The position numbers were made by a program, and so were the translations under genes. From NCBI GenBank assembly GCA_014526335.1, contig JACTAT010000033.1, positions 239,410 to 303,409 on the forward strand: DNA of 64,000 nt. Reading direction: 5' to 3'. This DNA comes from Chrysaora quinquecirrha. Taxonomy: Eukaryota; Cnidaria; Scyphozoa; Semaeostomeae; Pelagiidae. Of this stretch, positions 10,821 to 23,000 are shown one piece after another (position 1 is the stretch's first letter; each line of letters opens with the position of its first letter). Under the pieces are notes generated by a model, which was not told the origin of the DNA, made no database searches, and worked only from the letters and a program-made list of their open reading frames with translations.

Positions 10821-11068
10821 GGCCTGCCTAAACAAGGAGACATGTCTCCTCGAGATGTCTTCCAGTTAAGCCACCTCAGAAACTTTGTAGTACACAACGA
10901 AATTTGTAGCGAGAGACAAGCAAATGTTTCTGCGAGACACCAGAAGTATTTATTGTCTCTTCGGCTTGGGGGAGCATGTTGCTGGCTTGTCACTCGCGTG
11001 TTTAGCCACCCTGGGAGACAGGCCGAATCTAGTGTCGCGTGCGACATGTCTTCTACTTCTAAGAGGAG
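10821..11068. mobile_element. MITE of the TAA-target group, GGAGACATGTC family
   Basis: The left end GGCCTGCCTAAACAAGG follows TAA. Words such as GGAGACATGTC, GAGACA and GCGAGAGAC recur in both orientations. The same family is found at 53874-54035 (TAAACTAGGAGACATGTC). The right end is degraded, so its limit is approximate. Confidence 0.6.
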
Positions 11069-12902
11069 CATCCATTTCTCTAACCTTATTTTTCATGTCC
11101 TAAGGAAATTTTTAAAAATTCATTCAGTTGAAATTAGATATTTTTATGTTTTCGGGCACAAATGTTTGAAACTTTTTTCCTGTGGAAATTCCTGTACATG
11201 TTATAATGTTACCTAATCAAATCTATTAAACTGACAATTCATGCAGTTTATACTACTGATAACCTTGCTCAAATATCATCATAAAGTACACTGCCTCGAA
11301 ATTATAGCACGTATCACATATAGTTAACTGAAACAGTAGTCAAGATTTCTTGATCGGCGCAACATTTTTCTGGAAAATGGTGGAAACCTTGAGTAAGGAA
11401 ATCCCTCCGCATGGAGCAACCTGTATTGGAGTCTAATCAGGGGAGGTAGTGCAGCAAGTTTAGCTTCACATTCACGTTTAATTAGAGAATTAGAGTACCA
11501 GGGAAAGAAAGTATTCGGGTCCCAGCTTATCTATTCAAAAAGGCATTTCATCAAGAAGCAGGTATTTTCCTAATTTTGAGTTACTTGCATCTTGTATTTT
11601 GAGTTTCTGCAGATGCAACATTTGTTCGTCGCAAGATTCCTTTCCCTCTTTGCGATCCAGAAGACCTTGCAATCCTTGCTTGCTGCACTACTTCCCCTAC
11701 TGCAATCGCGGTCATTGCACGCGAAGAAGATTCCCTTACCAGAGTCCAGAAAAGTGTTCAACCTTCCTCCAGACAAAAATACCCCAAGCTGAAAACCTTC
11801 GTAACCAAACAATGAATAATAGGCGTGTCTTAGGTGTAGCATCAGATTTTCTTTTGTTCTGGTTGACCTTCCTCCGGTCAATGACCGTGTGACCGTAACT
11901 TTTTCTTGGCTCTGTCCCTTACTCAAGACGCCCACCATCTTCCAGAAAAATATCGCGCTGACCCATACCTCTGAAACAGTCTATTGTTCCGATTGTTCCG
12001 AGGTAAGATTTGAGAATGAATTGTTTGTTCACCTCACCAATGGTTGTTGCCATGATTTCATTGTTTCCATCAGTGATTAACATTCTCTTTTCTGAGGATG
12101 ATCAACACAAGTGTTGTTGTTGTAGTAGTACGGTATGTATGTACTTGTACCATCCACTCTGAGTTGATCTTTTGACATGGCTTCCGTGCTGGCAGTTTAC
12201 ATGGTTGAAGAGTTTGTAAAGGTCGAAAAAGATCAGTGATCAGGTGTCAGCTACACACCCACAACCCTGAAGTAAGTAGCCAGAAGGTATAACGTTTTAA
12301 TTATCATTTTAAATTGAGTAACTTCAAGTCAAGATGTTGACGCGTGCAGTTCAGATGTGGACAGACTCTACCGAAGCTGAGTGGTCGGTTGTGACTGGGC
12401 CTAAGCAAAAAGAAGAAGCCTGCGAGCTTTTGATATTTAGAATTTGAATTTTCCCTTATGTAAAAAGTCCCTATGCCATAATTCCATTTATTGAGTATTA
12501 TGCTAGCCGTTCCTTAGGGTACTAAACTTAGGCAGGGCATCAGGGGTATTATAGAATTAGATAGTTGCCTTTATACCTAGGTGGTAGGCCTATATAGGTA
12601 GCTGGGTTGGTACTACCTTAGGTACATACCATACAATGTATGGTATGTCATGGACCTGACAAATACGGACTTGACATGTATGTGGACATAAGTTTTCTTA
12701 TTTGGCACACAACAAGGTGAATGTAGTAAGCACCATACAAAGTCAAAATTTTGATAGTTTAGTTGCCATAGCAACAGTGGTGCAGTCATGGAACAAATCC
12801 AGTCACATGTGACAAATAGGTGAAATATTATGATAAGTGAAGTGAAGCATGTGATTCTTGTCCCAACAACTTTGAAGATGATTGCCCTACTGTCAGGAAG
12901 AG

Positions 12903-13108
12903 CCAGGGTGGAATCCATGCTATCTTAACGTCAAGGATTACGCCAATGAAAACTGCTTTTACGCCAAACAAAACAATGGATCCATTGTTCTAATATGAAA
13001 ATAGTAATGTTTGCTATTGTTTTCTGAAAGATGCACGTCAATACGCAAAAAATTTTCCAAACTCCATGCCGGATTTCTCCGGCGTAGGCTACATGGATTC
13101 CACGCTGG
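12903..13108. mobile_element. 206-bp hAT-like MITE with a perfect 8-bp target duplication
   Basis: The ends CCAGGGTGGAATCCATG and CATGGATTCCACGCTGG are inverted repeats with one mismatch. The flanks at 12895-12902 and 13109-13116 are both AGGAAGAG. An 8-bp duplication is the hallmark of hAT-superfamily insertion. The element has no coding capacity. Confidence 0.85.
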
Positions 13109-13570
13109 AGGAAGAGAAAGAAACAGTTATTTTTTCTGACCTGCAGAATCTTCGTGAAAATGTTCACACCAATAACACCTTTTTAAATTGCCCTTGATTT
13201 GTAAATTATAATGTTTTTGCATCACTCAGAGTTACGAGCTTTGAAATGAGTTTTACAAAACTTCACATATTCTGCTCTTCAATTAATTTTCATTGTTCTC
13301 CACACCGAAATCTGATTGGTGTTTAAAACACAATGCCATTACAGTTTTTCTTTCTGATTCCTGCATTTCAAGCCACATCTGGGTAAAAAGTCTTCCTTAG
13401 TTTATTGTTTCGGTCTGTTTCTTACATTCATACTCATTGGGTGTCATTCGAAAAAAGCTTTTAAGTATGCCGGCAAATAATTCCACTGTTTATCGTGATT
13501 TTGAAATTTATCTTGCAAAATTCTTATCATGACAGAATTTCAAAATCACTGAAGACATTTGATATCAAAG

Positions 13571-16500
13571 ATGGGGAATGAAAGTGCCAAACCACATAAC
13601 GGACCTCCGCACGTTGGACTTGATCTTGTTGAAGCTGGGAGGAACCTGCACAACTTTATTCACAGAATTAACCAGCACTGCACTCTGTATATGCTGCCTG
13701 TTATCAAGAATGCGATACAAAGGTAATTAATAGAATTGTTCTTCAGCTATTTAAATTTGAAGTGTAATGGCAAAATTCAGCTAGGGTGTCAGTGTAACCC
13801 TTTTGGCTCTTAGAGGAATTATTCCTAGAATAATTCCTCTTTAGCCCAAAGGGTGATTCCCTAGCTAGCATTTGATACCCTTAATAACCTTGATAGTCTT
13901 TTTCAAAACATCACCAAAAAACATTCTCTATAATTTTCAAAAATTTCTTCCCACGTGATTTACCTGTAAATTGTTGTCCTCGCGTCTTTGTGGTATTTTT
14001 ATTATTGCCATTAAAAGGGGTTTGACCAGCCTTTGGCTGTGGGTATGAATTTTAACTGCAAAGACAATTGTCAAACATTTTATTGTGATAAAATAGAAAT
14101 CAACAATTCCGAAATTTTTGAAAATTCATGAACATGACTGTTGAGTTGAACAGCTGTATTTTTTTACCTTAAACAAATTCAACCTTCAGTTCTGTTTCCT
14201 TGCATTTGAAAGCCTGTTCCATGACTATCAACACATGACACTGTCTGGTTATTAAAAAACAATTTCAGTAAATTCTGGTAGCCATCCGATCAGGCCTCGC
14301 CTTTTAAGGCGGGCGATCGCCCGCGCCCGCCTCGTCACTCCCCTCGAATGCTCGAGGCGAGCTGTCATCGCTCCCCTCGATATCAAATAACGGAAAAATC
14401 CGCCGCCTTCGCTTTTTTTTCTTAATTACCAGACAGACAGGAAATCTCCGGCGTTAATCTTTAAATGGACTAATCTCCTTATCACCTTTGACTTTTCCTG
14501 TTTTAAGTTCTGTTGACGACTTTTTGATGACCATAAGGGTCAAAGTTGAAGACTGAATGTACTTTTATCGTCATAAAGATTCTTTTATTTCTTTTTTGTT
14601 TCGAATTTTAAAATTGGTTTCAATTAATTTAAATAGGTATTCTTCTCCTTAAAACTTTTTTTCTTCTGTTTAGTACTGTATTTTTAGTACTGTATTATAC
14701 CCTTTAACAGTCACTTAAGGAAGATAAAAAAACTGCCCGCCTGAATTTTTTGAGGGGAGCGATTACCGCCCACCTACTAAAATCTTCCTGGCGAGGCCTG
14801 CATCCAAGTCAAATTAGATTGTGGAGTACATTTGATTCATAAATGTCTCACTGTCTGTTTGGGTCTATTAGTAAAGCTTGCACCCATTTACATCCTAGTA
14901 AACCTTATTCATCTAGCAATTCCTCTATCATCTAATGGCTATGTGAAATGATACATGATACAACATGGTAGTAAAACTGCAACAATGCAGCTACTGTAAT
15001 CAATGGATTGAAAAGCAATCCATATAACACCTCAACTGAAACATATTAAGTTCATATATGCAAATTCTAAATCCTGAATATTTTGTTTGTCTCAACACTC
15101 CTGTTGACATTTTGTTGTGCATGATAAACATGATGATACTTGAAATGTTGATTTAGCATTGCCATATTGTTTGGATGTTTGCACTTTCCGGTTTTTCAAT
15201 CATTTTGTTTGCAAAAAGTTTTCTTTACTCTAGGGAGAGTGTTTCTTGTAGTTTTTAATGCCTAATAATTTGTTATTAGCAACAAATTTGGGATAAAAGA
15301 AAGAGTTTTAACTTAAACGAGAATTCTGAAATAAAATGTTTACATTTCAAGGTATGAGCAGAAATGGCTTCCACTTGCTGCAAGGCATCTTGATAAAGTA
15401 CTAGTTGCCCCTCTTGATATTGAATGGGTGTGGTATGTTCACATGTTGAATCCGCAAGCTTATGAAAAAGATTGCATTGCTCAGACTAAAACAATAATCA
15501 ATCATAAATTGGTATCAGAGCAAGAAAGAGAACAGCTGCTCCTTGACACCAAGCTGTTGTGGAACAAATCCTACCCTGGTGAGCTCTTTCATGTTGATCT
15601 CTCTGACAGCTCTCCTACTGTTGACAGTGAATTCAAAAGCAGCTTAACGTATGATCTATGTGAAGCTGCTCGCCAGGAAATGATTTTCAATTATCAGGTG
15701 GCACTACCCCATTACGGAGATGAAAAGTTTTTGAAGGAAGCTGTGAAACGGTATCATTTTTTGAGTAATTTTCACAAAACTGCTGGTTGTCCTTTTATTC
15801 CATACTTTGACAATGATCTAATATGGCATGCTCATATGGCCTTTCCAAAGAAATACAAAAAAGAAACTGAATTGTTCTTTGGCTCATTGCTTAACCACGA
15901 ATTTTCAGATAGCATTCGTTACCCAGGCTCTAATCAGTGGGAACTGTCTTCCACTGCACGAAAAATGTGTGAGAGCAAGGGAAAGTCCATTGCTGTATCT
16001 GGCAGTATGTTTAGAGGACAACCCCCTTTTCCGAATGCTGCTAGAAATCCAGATCGATACACTTCGTATTCTCACAAAGCATATTATCTTCAACCTAAAG
16101 ATCTTCTTCTTAAGGATTTACCGGAAGGAATTTACAGAGTTGTGATAAAGTGTGAAGCAAAGCACCCTGAAATTGTACAAACGTTCATTGTACATGATAG
16201 TGCATTGCAACCTATGAAGGAGAACTGGTCGAAGACATTTGATATGAAGAATGATGAATGTCGATTTGTTCTTCCAACCGATCGTTTTTATGGGTTGTCT
16301 GTTTCTCTTTACAAGCAGTTGACGTCTTCAGTGTATGAAATGTATGTTTGCACGTCTGACTTTCCACCAAGCAGTGAATTTGGAAAGAAGCTCAATGAAT
16401 TTGCGTTGCCATTATGTTTGAAATTTGCCGGTTTTGTAAACAAGAATCAAGATTCAAATCTAAGTCCTAGCAATACCGAGTATAATGGCTGCTTGGTTTT

Positions 16501-17335
16501 GTCATGCCCTATTATTCAACCTGGGAGTTATATGCTGCAGGTTGAGACAACAGGTTCTGGGTATAAATCATCTCCTAACTTGTCTGAAATTCTTCAGCTT
16601 CCAAAGATTGTTATCCCGTATCATTCTGACCAGCAACAATTGGCATGTAGCTATAAGGATTTCAAGGTTCTTGGCAGCTTAGGTGATCCTGCCTTTCATC
16701 TTCGAATTGTTCATTGTCTGAAGCCAAAAGTCTCTGTGGTGGAAGTTGCTGACTTCAACTCAGAGCTTGTATCCTCGGCACATGTTGTTGATCATGGAAC
16801 GCTGCCACACCAAGACCAAATTGCAGACCATGACAGTTGCTGCTCCCTCAACACTTCCACACAGAGAGCAATGGTAATTCGTAGTGAGAACTTTGACTGG
16901 GCTATACTAAGAGCATCATGGCATGGATATAGGAAATTTGTTGACCCAGGTCATCTCTCTGTGGAGCTGTTCATTTTGAATTGCGAAAATCCACATTGGG
17001 TAACTATACATAACAGCGGGCACCTGAAAAATATATTCACCGTTGATTTAGGGCATCTTGGAATGGGCAAAGTAGTCGTGGATGTTGAGAAGGCACAAGT
17101 ATCCTTTCCTGGAATGGTTTCCCTCGTACCGGAGCTCCTATGTTTGTCAGCTTGCATTTCCATTCAGTTTGTTTTGTGCCAAACGAGACCTGCGCCGTAT
17201 GTTGACGAGGAAGGCAGTTTTGTGCCTTATTCCTTCAAAAGTAAGAAGAGTTATCGGCTTGATGTAGACAGTCTTGCCTACGTGATAAATGCGGGATTGT
17301 ATTGTCCATCGTTGCCAAGATCATACGACAACTGA
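13571..17335 (+). CDS. GRDP family protein (DUF1399), complete, two exons
   Basis: Exon 1 is 13571-13722 and exon 2 is 15352-17335; with a phase-2 GT/AG junction they give 711 residues. The protein begins MGNES, a plausible N-myristoylation signal. Two signature blocks of the GRDP/DUF1399 family are clear: KWLPLAARH...APLDIEWVWYVHMLNP...YEKDC (about residues 55-92) and PYFDNDLIWHAHMAFP (about residues 201-216). Plant GRDPs have the same two W-x-x-H blocks and then an RNA-binding or glycine-rich tail; here the C-terminal half is not glycine-rich. Plant members are linked to stress and development, and the animal function is unknown to me. An AATAAA lies at 17497-17502. The 1.6-kb intron holds a hairpin and a TIR element. 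Confidence 0.9.
13781..13868. repeat. Imperfect 88-bp hairpin in the GRDP intron
   Basis: AGAGGAATTATT pairs with AATAATTCCTCT around a 5-base centre. The arms extend outwards through GGCTC/TAGCC, ACCCTTT/AAAGGGT and CTAGGG/CCCTAG with a few mismatches. It could be a very small MITE; no target duplication was identified. Confidence 0.7.
14291..14800. mobile_element. 510-bp TIR element with CAGGCCTCGCC ends
   Basis: CAGGCCTCGCC at the left is mirrored by GGCGAGGCCTG at the right. Inside, CTCCCCTCGA and its complement GAGGGGAGCG recur near both ends, and an 8-bp GC palindrome GGCGATCGCC lies near the left end. The GC content of the ends is far above the surroundings. The flanks share only CATCC, so the target duplication is uncertain. 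It lies in the GRDP intron. Confidence 0.75.
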
Positions 17336-17559
17336 CTTTCCATTTTAAAGATGATGGTATATTATTCTTGCTAAACTTGCTGAATTATTTTGATATAACA
17401 AATTCTTTCTGTATATTGCATCTTAATAGCCATGTGTTATTCTAATCATGCTATGTTTTATTTATTTTACTAGACTGAGTTACTGCTAACAATTATAATA
17501 AAGATATTTTTCTATGTATTATACTTTAATGTTTTAAATTTTTGAAGTTTCTTGGGTTA

Positions 17560-18430
17560 GTATATTAGCCGTTCTATTTATCTATTTAAATTGTTTAAAT
17601 CTTTTTGTAATTAGTGTTGCAATATGAAATTAACCATGATATGAAAATGAATCTTCTGTGCTTTAATTAAGTTGGTAAAGTTTCGTCGGATATTTAATCA
17701 GCCTTTTAATTCATCTATTTAAATAGTCAGGCATTGTTTTTTGATGTGGTTGTAATCATGTTAGAAACCGTTAAAGTGGCAATAAATCAACCGGTAAGCC
17801 TAGATCCCAACCAGCATTCGATGATACCTCCTTGTGTGTAACGGTAACAAGCGTTCGTATAGATCAATATCCCATGGTCAATAGCCTGTTGCAGCGCTTG
17901 TACAATAATGTTAACGACCGGTTGTCTTGGTCAGAGGCAAAGAGAAAATGGCATCAAATGAACTTGTTACAATATGGAATGAACTATGATATGAGAATGA
18001 AACTTCTGTACTTAAATTTTCTAATTTTTTAAAGTTTCGTGGGATAATTATGTAGTCGTTCTTTTCATCGATTTAAATGGTCTGGCGTTATTTTTAAAGC
18101 AGTTGTAATTAGTGTTACGCATTTGCAATATGAAATTTAACTATGATATGATGATGAGACTCCTGTACTGTAAGTTGTTAGCCTTGTTAAGTTTTGTGGG
18201 ATACTTAATTAGCCGTTCTTATCTATTTAAACTGTTGGACGGTATTTTTAAAGCGGTTGTAAATAATGTTACGCATCTGCAATATGAAATGATTTATGAT
18301 ATGTTAACGAGACTCCTGCACTGTAATTTGTTAGCCTTGTTAAGCTTTGTGGGATATTTAATTAGCCGTTCTTATCTATTTAAATTGTTGGACGGTATTT
18401 TTAAAGTGGTTGTAAATGTCGGTTAGAGCG
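17560..18430. repeat. Tandem and higher-order repeat downstream of GRDP
   Basis: A block containing GGATACTTAATTAGCCGTTCTTATCT-like sequence, then TTTAAATTGTT, TTTTTAAAGCGGTTGTAA, GTTACGCATCTGCAATATGA and GAGACTCCTG recurs about every 170-180 bp (clear copies near 18100-18250 and 18260-18410, older copies from 17560). A second module containing AACGGTAACAAGCGTTCGTA at about 17835 is repeated at about 18697, so the array has a higher-order structure. It follows the GRDP polyadenylation site. Confidence 0.8.
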
Positions 18431-18998
18431 AAGGTTTAACCGGGGCTAATGCCACAAGGAGATTGTTTTAATTTAAGTTCTAATTTAGTGTTCCGTGGCT
18501 GGTGTTGACAACTATGAAATGGAAATTGAACTTCTGTGAAGCGGAAAGCGCAGTGAGCTTTTAGCTCTTGAATAAAGTTTGCACCTTTCTTAAAGGAATC
18601 CATGTTTAAACGCATGCGAAGCTATGGCCGCCGTAGTGGCTATAAATGGACCAATAAGCGTTGATCCCAGAGCAGGCGATGATACGTCCTTGTGATGTAA
18701 CGGTTACAAGCGTTCGTATCCATCAACCTAATGGCGAATAACCTGTTGCTTAATTTGTAGAATATTTAAAAGGTGTGGTTGTCTTGGTCGGAGGCATTCA
18801 AATGATGGCATTGAATGAACTTTAGATAGCTGCCAAGGTAAACTTCACAGGAAATTTCGTTGGACTTAGTGACCTGGGGGTGTGTTAGATTTGGCCCTTA
18901 TATTTAGATGCTTTAGTGCATCAAATTATGAAACCTGATTTATCCCGATATCCCTGCCCAAGTTATGATAAGTGCAAATATGGGATTTCAAGCCTCAA

Positions 18999-19264
18999 GC
19001 CTGCCGCACACGGTGAGAATTTTGCTGAGCAAAATGCCACGAATGGCACTTTGCTCAATGAAATGAAGCCATTGCAATGCGACTGAAAGATGTGAGGAAA
19101 ATTCTCACGGCCGCCGCACACGGTGAGGAATTTGCCACGAATGGCAAAAATATCAAACACGATGGAAATTTTCCTCACTGCCATGAATGACTAATTTCTC
19201 ATCTAATTTTGCGCGCAAACGGTAAGAATTTTGCTCAGCAAAATTCTCACCATGTGCGGCGGGC
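18999..19264. mobile_element. TIR element, GAGAATTTTGCTGAGCAAAA family
   Basis: The ends GCCTGCCGCACACGGTGAG and CACCATGTGCGGCGGGC are inverted. The internal word GAATTTTGCTCAGCAAAAT is itself palindromic and occurs near both ends, with GCCGCACACGGTGAGGAA repeated in the middle. The flanks are CTCAA and TTCAA. Confidence 0.75.
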
Positions 19265-19449
19265 TTCAATTCAATTTTCTTTATCCTTTCCCAATACAGA
19301 CAAGAAAATCGTAGAAATAACAATCATTTATTTAACTTAGCGAAAACCATCTATTAGAATACAAGATTAGCAAATATTAACTAACAACTGAGTATATTGC
19401 TTGACAACCCAGTTTCGCTTATTTCGCAGAAAACGTCGCGAGAAAGTAA

Positions 19450-19855
19450 GGGCCTGTTCACATGGAGGCTGGTCAGCCCGTTTAGCCGAGCTAGCTCGGT
19501 TAGGCGAGATCCTTTTTCATAGCGTTTAAATGGATAAATTTTCCAGCCCGGTTAGCCGAGCTAGCCTTGCTTATTAACACTTTTCCATTCTTTCCTGTCA
19601 GAATTTCACCTCGCCTGACCGGGCTGGCCCACTCTTCACATAAACGCAAAGTGAAAAAACAAAAGATTCTTTTGTTCCCGCATATCTCGGTCAGGTGAAA
19701 TCCGCGTCATTTGATCACGGATCTCGCCCCACCGGGATGTGATTGCTCATGTAAACGTAATATTCACAAACAAAAGAATTTATTGTTCTGTCAGATCTCG
19801 CTTGGCCGAGCGAGCTCGCCTTACCGGGCTGGCCCGTCTCCATTTAAGCAGGCCC
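19450..19855. mobile_element. MITE of the TAA-target group, GCTAGCTCGGTTAG family
   Basis: The left end GGGCCTGTTCACATGGAG and the right end CTCCATTTAAGCAGGCCC are inverted repeats. The words CCGGTTAGCCGAGCTAGC and GGCTGGCCCG recur in both directions. TAA precedes the left end and TAT follows the right end. It is non-coding. Confidence 0.75.
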
Positions 19856-20098
19856 TATGAAAAGTGAAGGATAAGAAACATGAAGCCAAAAATAAGAAAT
19901 ATTATGACGTGCTGGCTTTGTTAAATTCATTTAAATCGTCATATCTAAATTATATTGGGTATAAATTTCTACAAAGTTCCTCTACACCATAATTCGGCTG
20001 AAACAAAAAAAGTTTTTGCATAAAATTAAGTGCAGTATGTCTGAGTGCAGTATGCTGTACTTGAAACTTCGTGTTTATTTCATGTAGATTGCAGAGGA

Positions 20099-23000
20099 TC
20101 ACATATCACAGCCATATATTTCCATCCTAAAGCATATCCTGCCATGAAATTCCCGTGGGTTTATGCGAATGTATCGAGCCTGGATCGGTGGATTAATCTC
20201 ATTCTTGACAATCCAGTTGCGATCAATGTTGCCAGAAAACATCTGTAGAATGAATTTATTGGTTCATAAAGTTTAGAGCAAGGCGCAAAGCACAATGATT
20301 TCCTACTGAAATGTATTTCTTCGGATGGCCATATCTCAGCCAATGTTGGCTATATTTGGACTGATTTTGCTCGTTTACGCATTATTTTTGATGCTCTTTC
20401 GCAAAACGAAGAGCGTATTTCGAAGTTCTAAAAATAGATTTTTGTGATGTCACGATTTAGGTACTTCATTCGACAAACGCAAGACGTAAAGCTATATTTT
20501 TTGGTACCTAAGTTATAGTTATGGAAGAGGATATTTCTATGGAAGTTTGAAGTTTGCGTCAGAAGTTTATTTATAAGCAACTGTAGGAAAAAACTGAAGC
20601 GTATTGTGAACAGGAACTATAATAACAATCCTATATGTGTAATTTTTTAATTTTTTTACCCGCTGTGCCGGATTGATGGAGGGGAAGGATTCTTGTCAAA
20701 TTTCGAATTTCGAATTATGTCTTGTGTACTCACCTTCTTCGTAGTTCCGTTCATAATCCAACTGAACTGGTTGTTTGTATCACTATAACCTATGTAATAC
20801 TTTTTTACCCAATAATCATAGTAATAAGCTCCTTGCGTAGAAACAGCGTTGACTATCATTTTCTTGCCAAGATCGACCTTTAAATTCAGAAGTATTCAAC
20901 TTATTATCATTAATTCAACTGAAGATGAAAGATGATCAATCGAAACATGTTCTGGAAAATAAAAAATGTCGTCTTTTTTCTTGGAATAATTTCTGCACTG
21001 TAGATTACATCAAAATATGGTTTTGGTAAGCTGTTGTTACTGTATGTGGGTTCTCGCTGATCACAATATTTACCTGACATAGCATACTATTAAGTCACTA
21101 GCCCTCTCTTGCCTAATTGTGCTGTCGTATCCGTGCATTGCGTAAGGTCGGTGCTTAGGACCATCTAGATTGAGTTGTCTCACTGTCATTGTCTTGTAGA
21201 CGATAATTTCGTAAGATTCGATAAAGAGAAGTAATCTTGCATTAAGTACCGGCGGAGAGGTATTTTAGGCTTATATATAAATGAGGCTTCAGTTTCCATC
21301 TCAGCACTGAAAAAGTCAAAGCTATCTGACTAAAACTACAAAGTTACAGTAAGACCCCGTTTTACACTATGACGGTATGAGATGAATACGGTACGAAACT
21401 ATACCGTTTTGACCTTGCGTCTACACTATGCCGACGCAGTTTTGATATGAATACGGTATAAAATGAATACGATACGCTAACCGGCTTTATATGAAAACGG
21501 CATAGTGTAAACGCCTGAATACGGTACAGCCGCTTTGCTGAATGAATGAGAGAAAAAAAACAATTACTCTTTGTTCTTGTTGACATGAAACAATAGATTT
21601 TAGACAAAGCTGATGACCTTGGTCATCGTATTAATTTCATACCGGCATAATGTAAACGGGGACTCCCAATTCCCCATCCGATAAGAAATCATTCCGTATT
21701 CATTTCATACCGGCATAGTGTAAACGGGGCCTAAGTCATTTTAATTACCTGTATATATTCATTGAGAATATTTGCATCCTGTAGGTCACACCACTGGGTG
21801 TACCAGTTAAGCCTTGCATGCCATGCCGTCGCAGCATTAGATGATGCTGTAATTTGTTCGTTTGGCAGCAATCCAGAGGCCATCCCTAACGGTCTTGATT
21901 TTGTGTAGCAACCTTTAGAGAAATAATTTTGAAAAATCTTTAAGAAAGGGAAATGTGCCATGAGAAAGACTAAGTCGACAAGGGAAATAATCGAAACTAA
22001 AGCTGCGGCTACACCTGCGACCTGCGACTTTTTGCTTGAAATTGTGACGCAACACACCTTAGAATGTCCTGCCACAAAACATCCTGATGTGGCTACACGC
22101 TGCGACAAAAATGCTGCGACAGCAGGTCTGCGATAATCAACTTGCGTGATAAGAAGGATGGGTCCTAGACTATTTCCAAGAAAAGGCGCGAAAACAACGC
22201 AATGTGTTGCGTCGCCAATTAAAAAAAACCGGCTATACGCTGCGACATTACTGGTGACAAGCAAAAACATGTCGTGAAAAGTTCAACCAAAGTAATCCGT
22301 AATTCCTAAGGTCGCAGAACATTTTTATCGAAAATATATCCCTGGATACACGTGCGACTCTTAATTTTTCCGGTCACGGTGACAATTTTTTAACATGTTC
22401 CGTCGCCATTTCAAGTAGAATGTTGCACGTGTAGCCGCGGCTTAAAGTCGTTGACTTCGTTTTCCCTAAAATTGCTCATTTAGGAGCAGGACCATAGCAG
22501 CAAACCGTTAAAAATATAAAGGTATGTCTTTATTAACAGAGTTCTGGCAGACAATAGGTGGAGTTACTTAATAGGTGGAGTGAGTGGCCAAGCTTATCAG
22601 TCAGTTATCATTAGACAGCTGAAGTTAAGCTTGGTCATGTGAGGTCAGCATCTGGACGGGTGACTGTCCAGGTGGATGTCTAAGCAACTCACTCTGCCGT
22701 CCTTCGGAAGGGACGTTAAACTAGGGGTCCCATGCCTGGATGCTGCATGCATAGTAGGCCTAAATTAGCTGAAAAAGCTAGAATTAACAGTCTACTCAAA
22801 ATAAAGTCACAACAATAACACCTATTGATAGAGAGAGCAATGCTATGCAACGGAATATTTGGAATCCGAAATTTAAGTCTATTGTTTTTTTTTTACAAAG
22901 CCATTTCAAGATGATATTTCAGTTTTGCCGAATTTTTTCACCGATAACCGATAAATGATTTTGCACTACAGTGGTGTGCTGTACGAAAGTTGATAGAATG

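Larger units (their letters stand above)
10306..13570. other. Intergenic region between two divergent genes
   Basis: The fibrinogen-type gene starts leftwards at 10305 and the GRDP gene starts rightwards at 13571, so both promoters must lie here. Two transposon-like elements are listed separately. A minus-strand ATG frame of 122 codons at 11570-11938 contains a Cys-rich stretch (NKCCICRN) but has no recognisable domain and no splice support, so it is not called as a gene. A short palindrome (CATACCATAC/GTATGGTATG) lies at 12627-12649. Nothing else is recognisable. Confidence 0.6.
18431..20098. other. Intergenic region between convergent genes
   Basis: GRDP ends on the plus strand and the discoidin gene ends on the minus strand, so this stretch lies between two 3' ends. 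It holds one further repeat module (to about 18830) and two TIR elements listed separately. A minus-strand AATAAA lies at 20074-20079, just after the discoidin gene's stop codon. No gene was seen. Confidence 0.7.

Noticed and set aside
11570..11938. Minus-strand ATG frame of 122 codons with a Cys-rich end
   Set aside because: No homology recognised and an open plus-strand frame overlaps it; left as a note in the intergenic entry.
21731..22270. 179-codon minus-strand frame taken as one protein
   Set aside because: Only its C-terminal part (21749-21912) is an F5/8C exon with an acceptor at 21913; the N-terminal part is a MITE.
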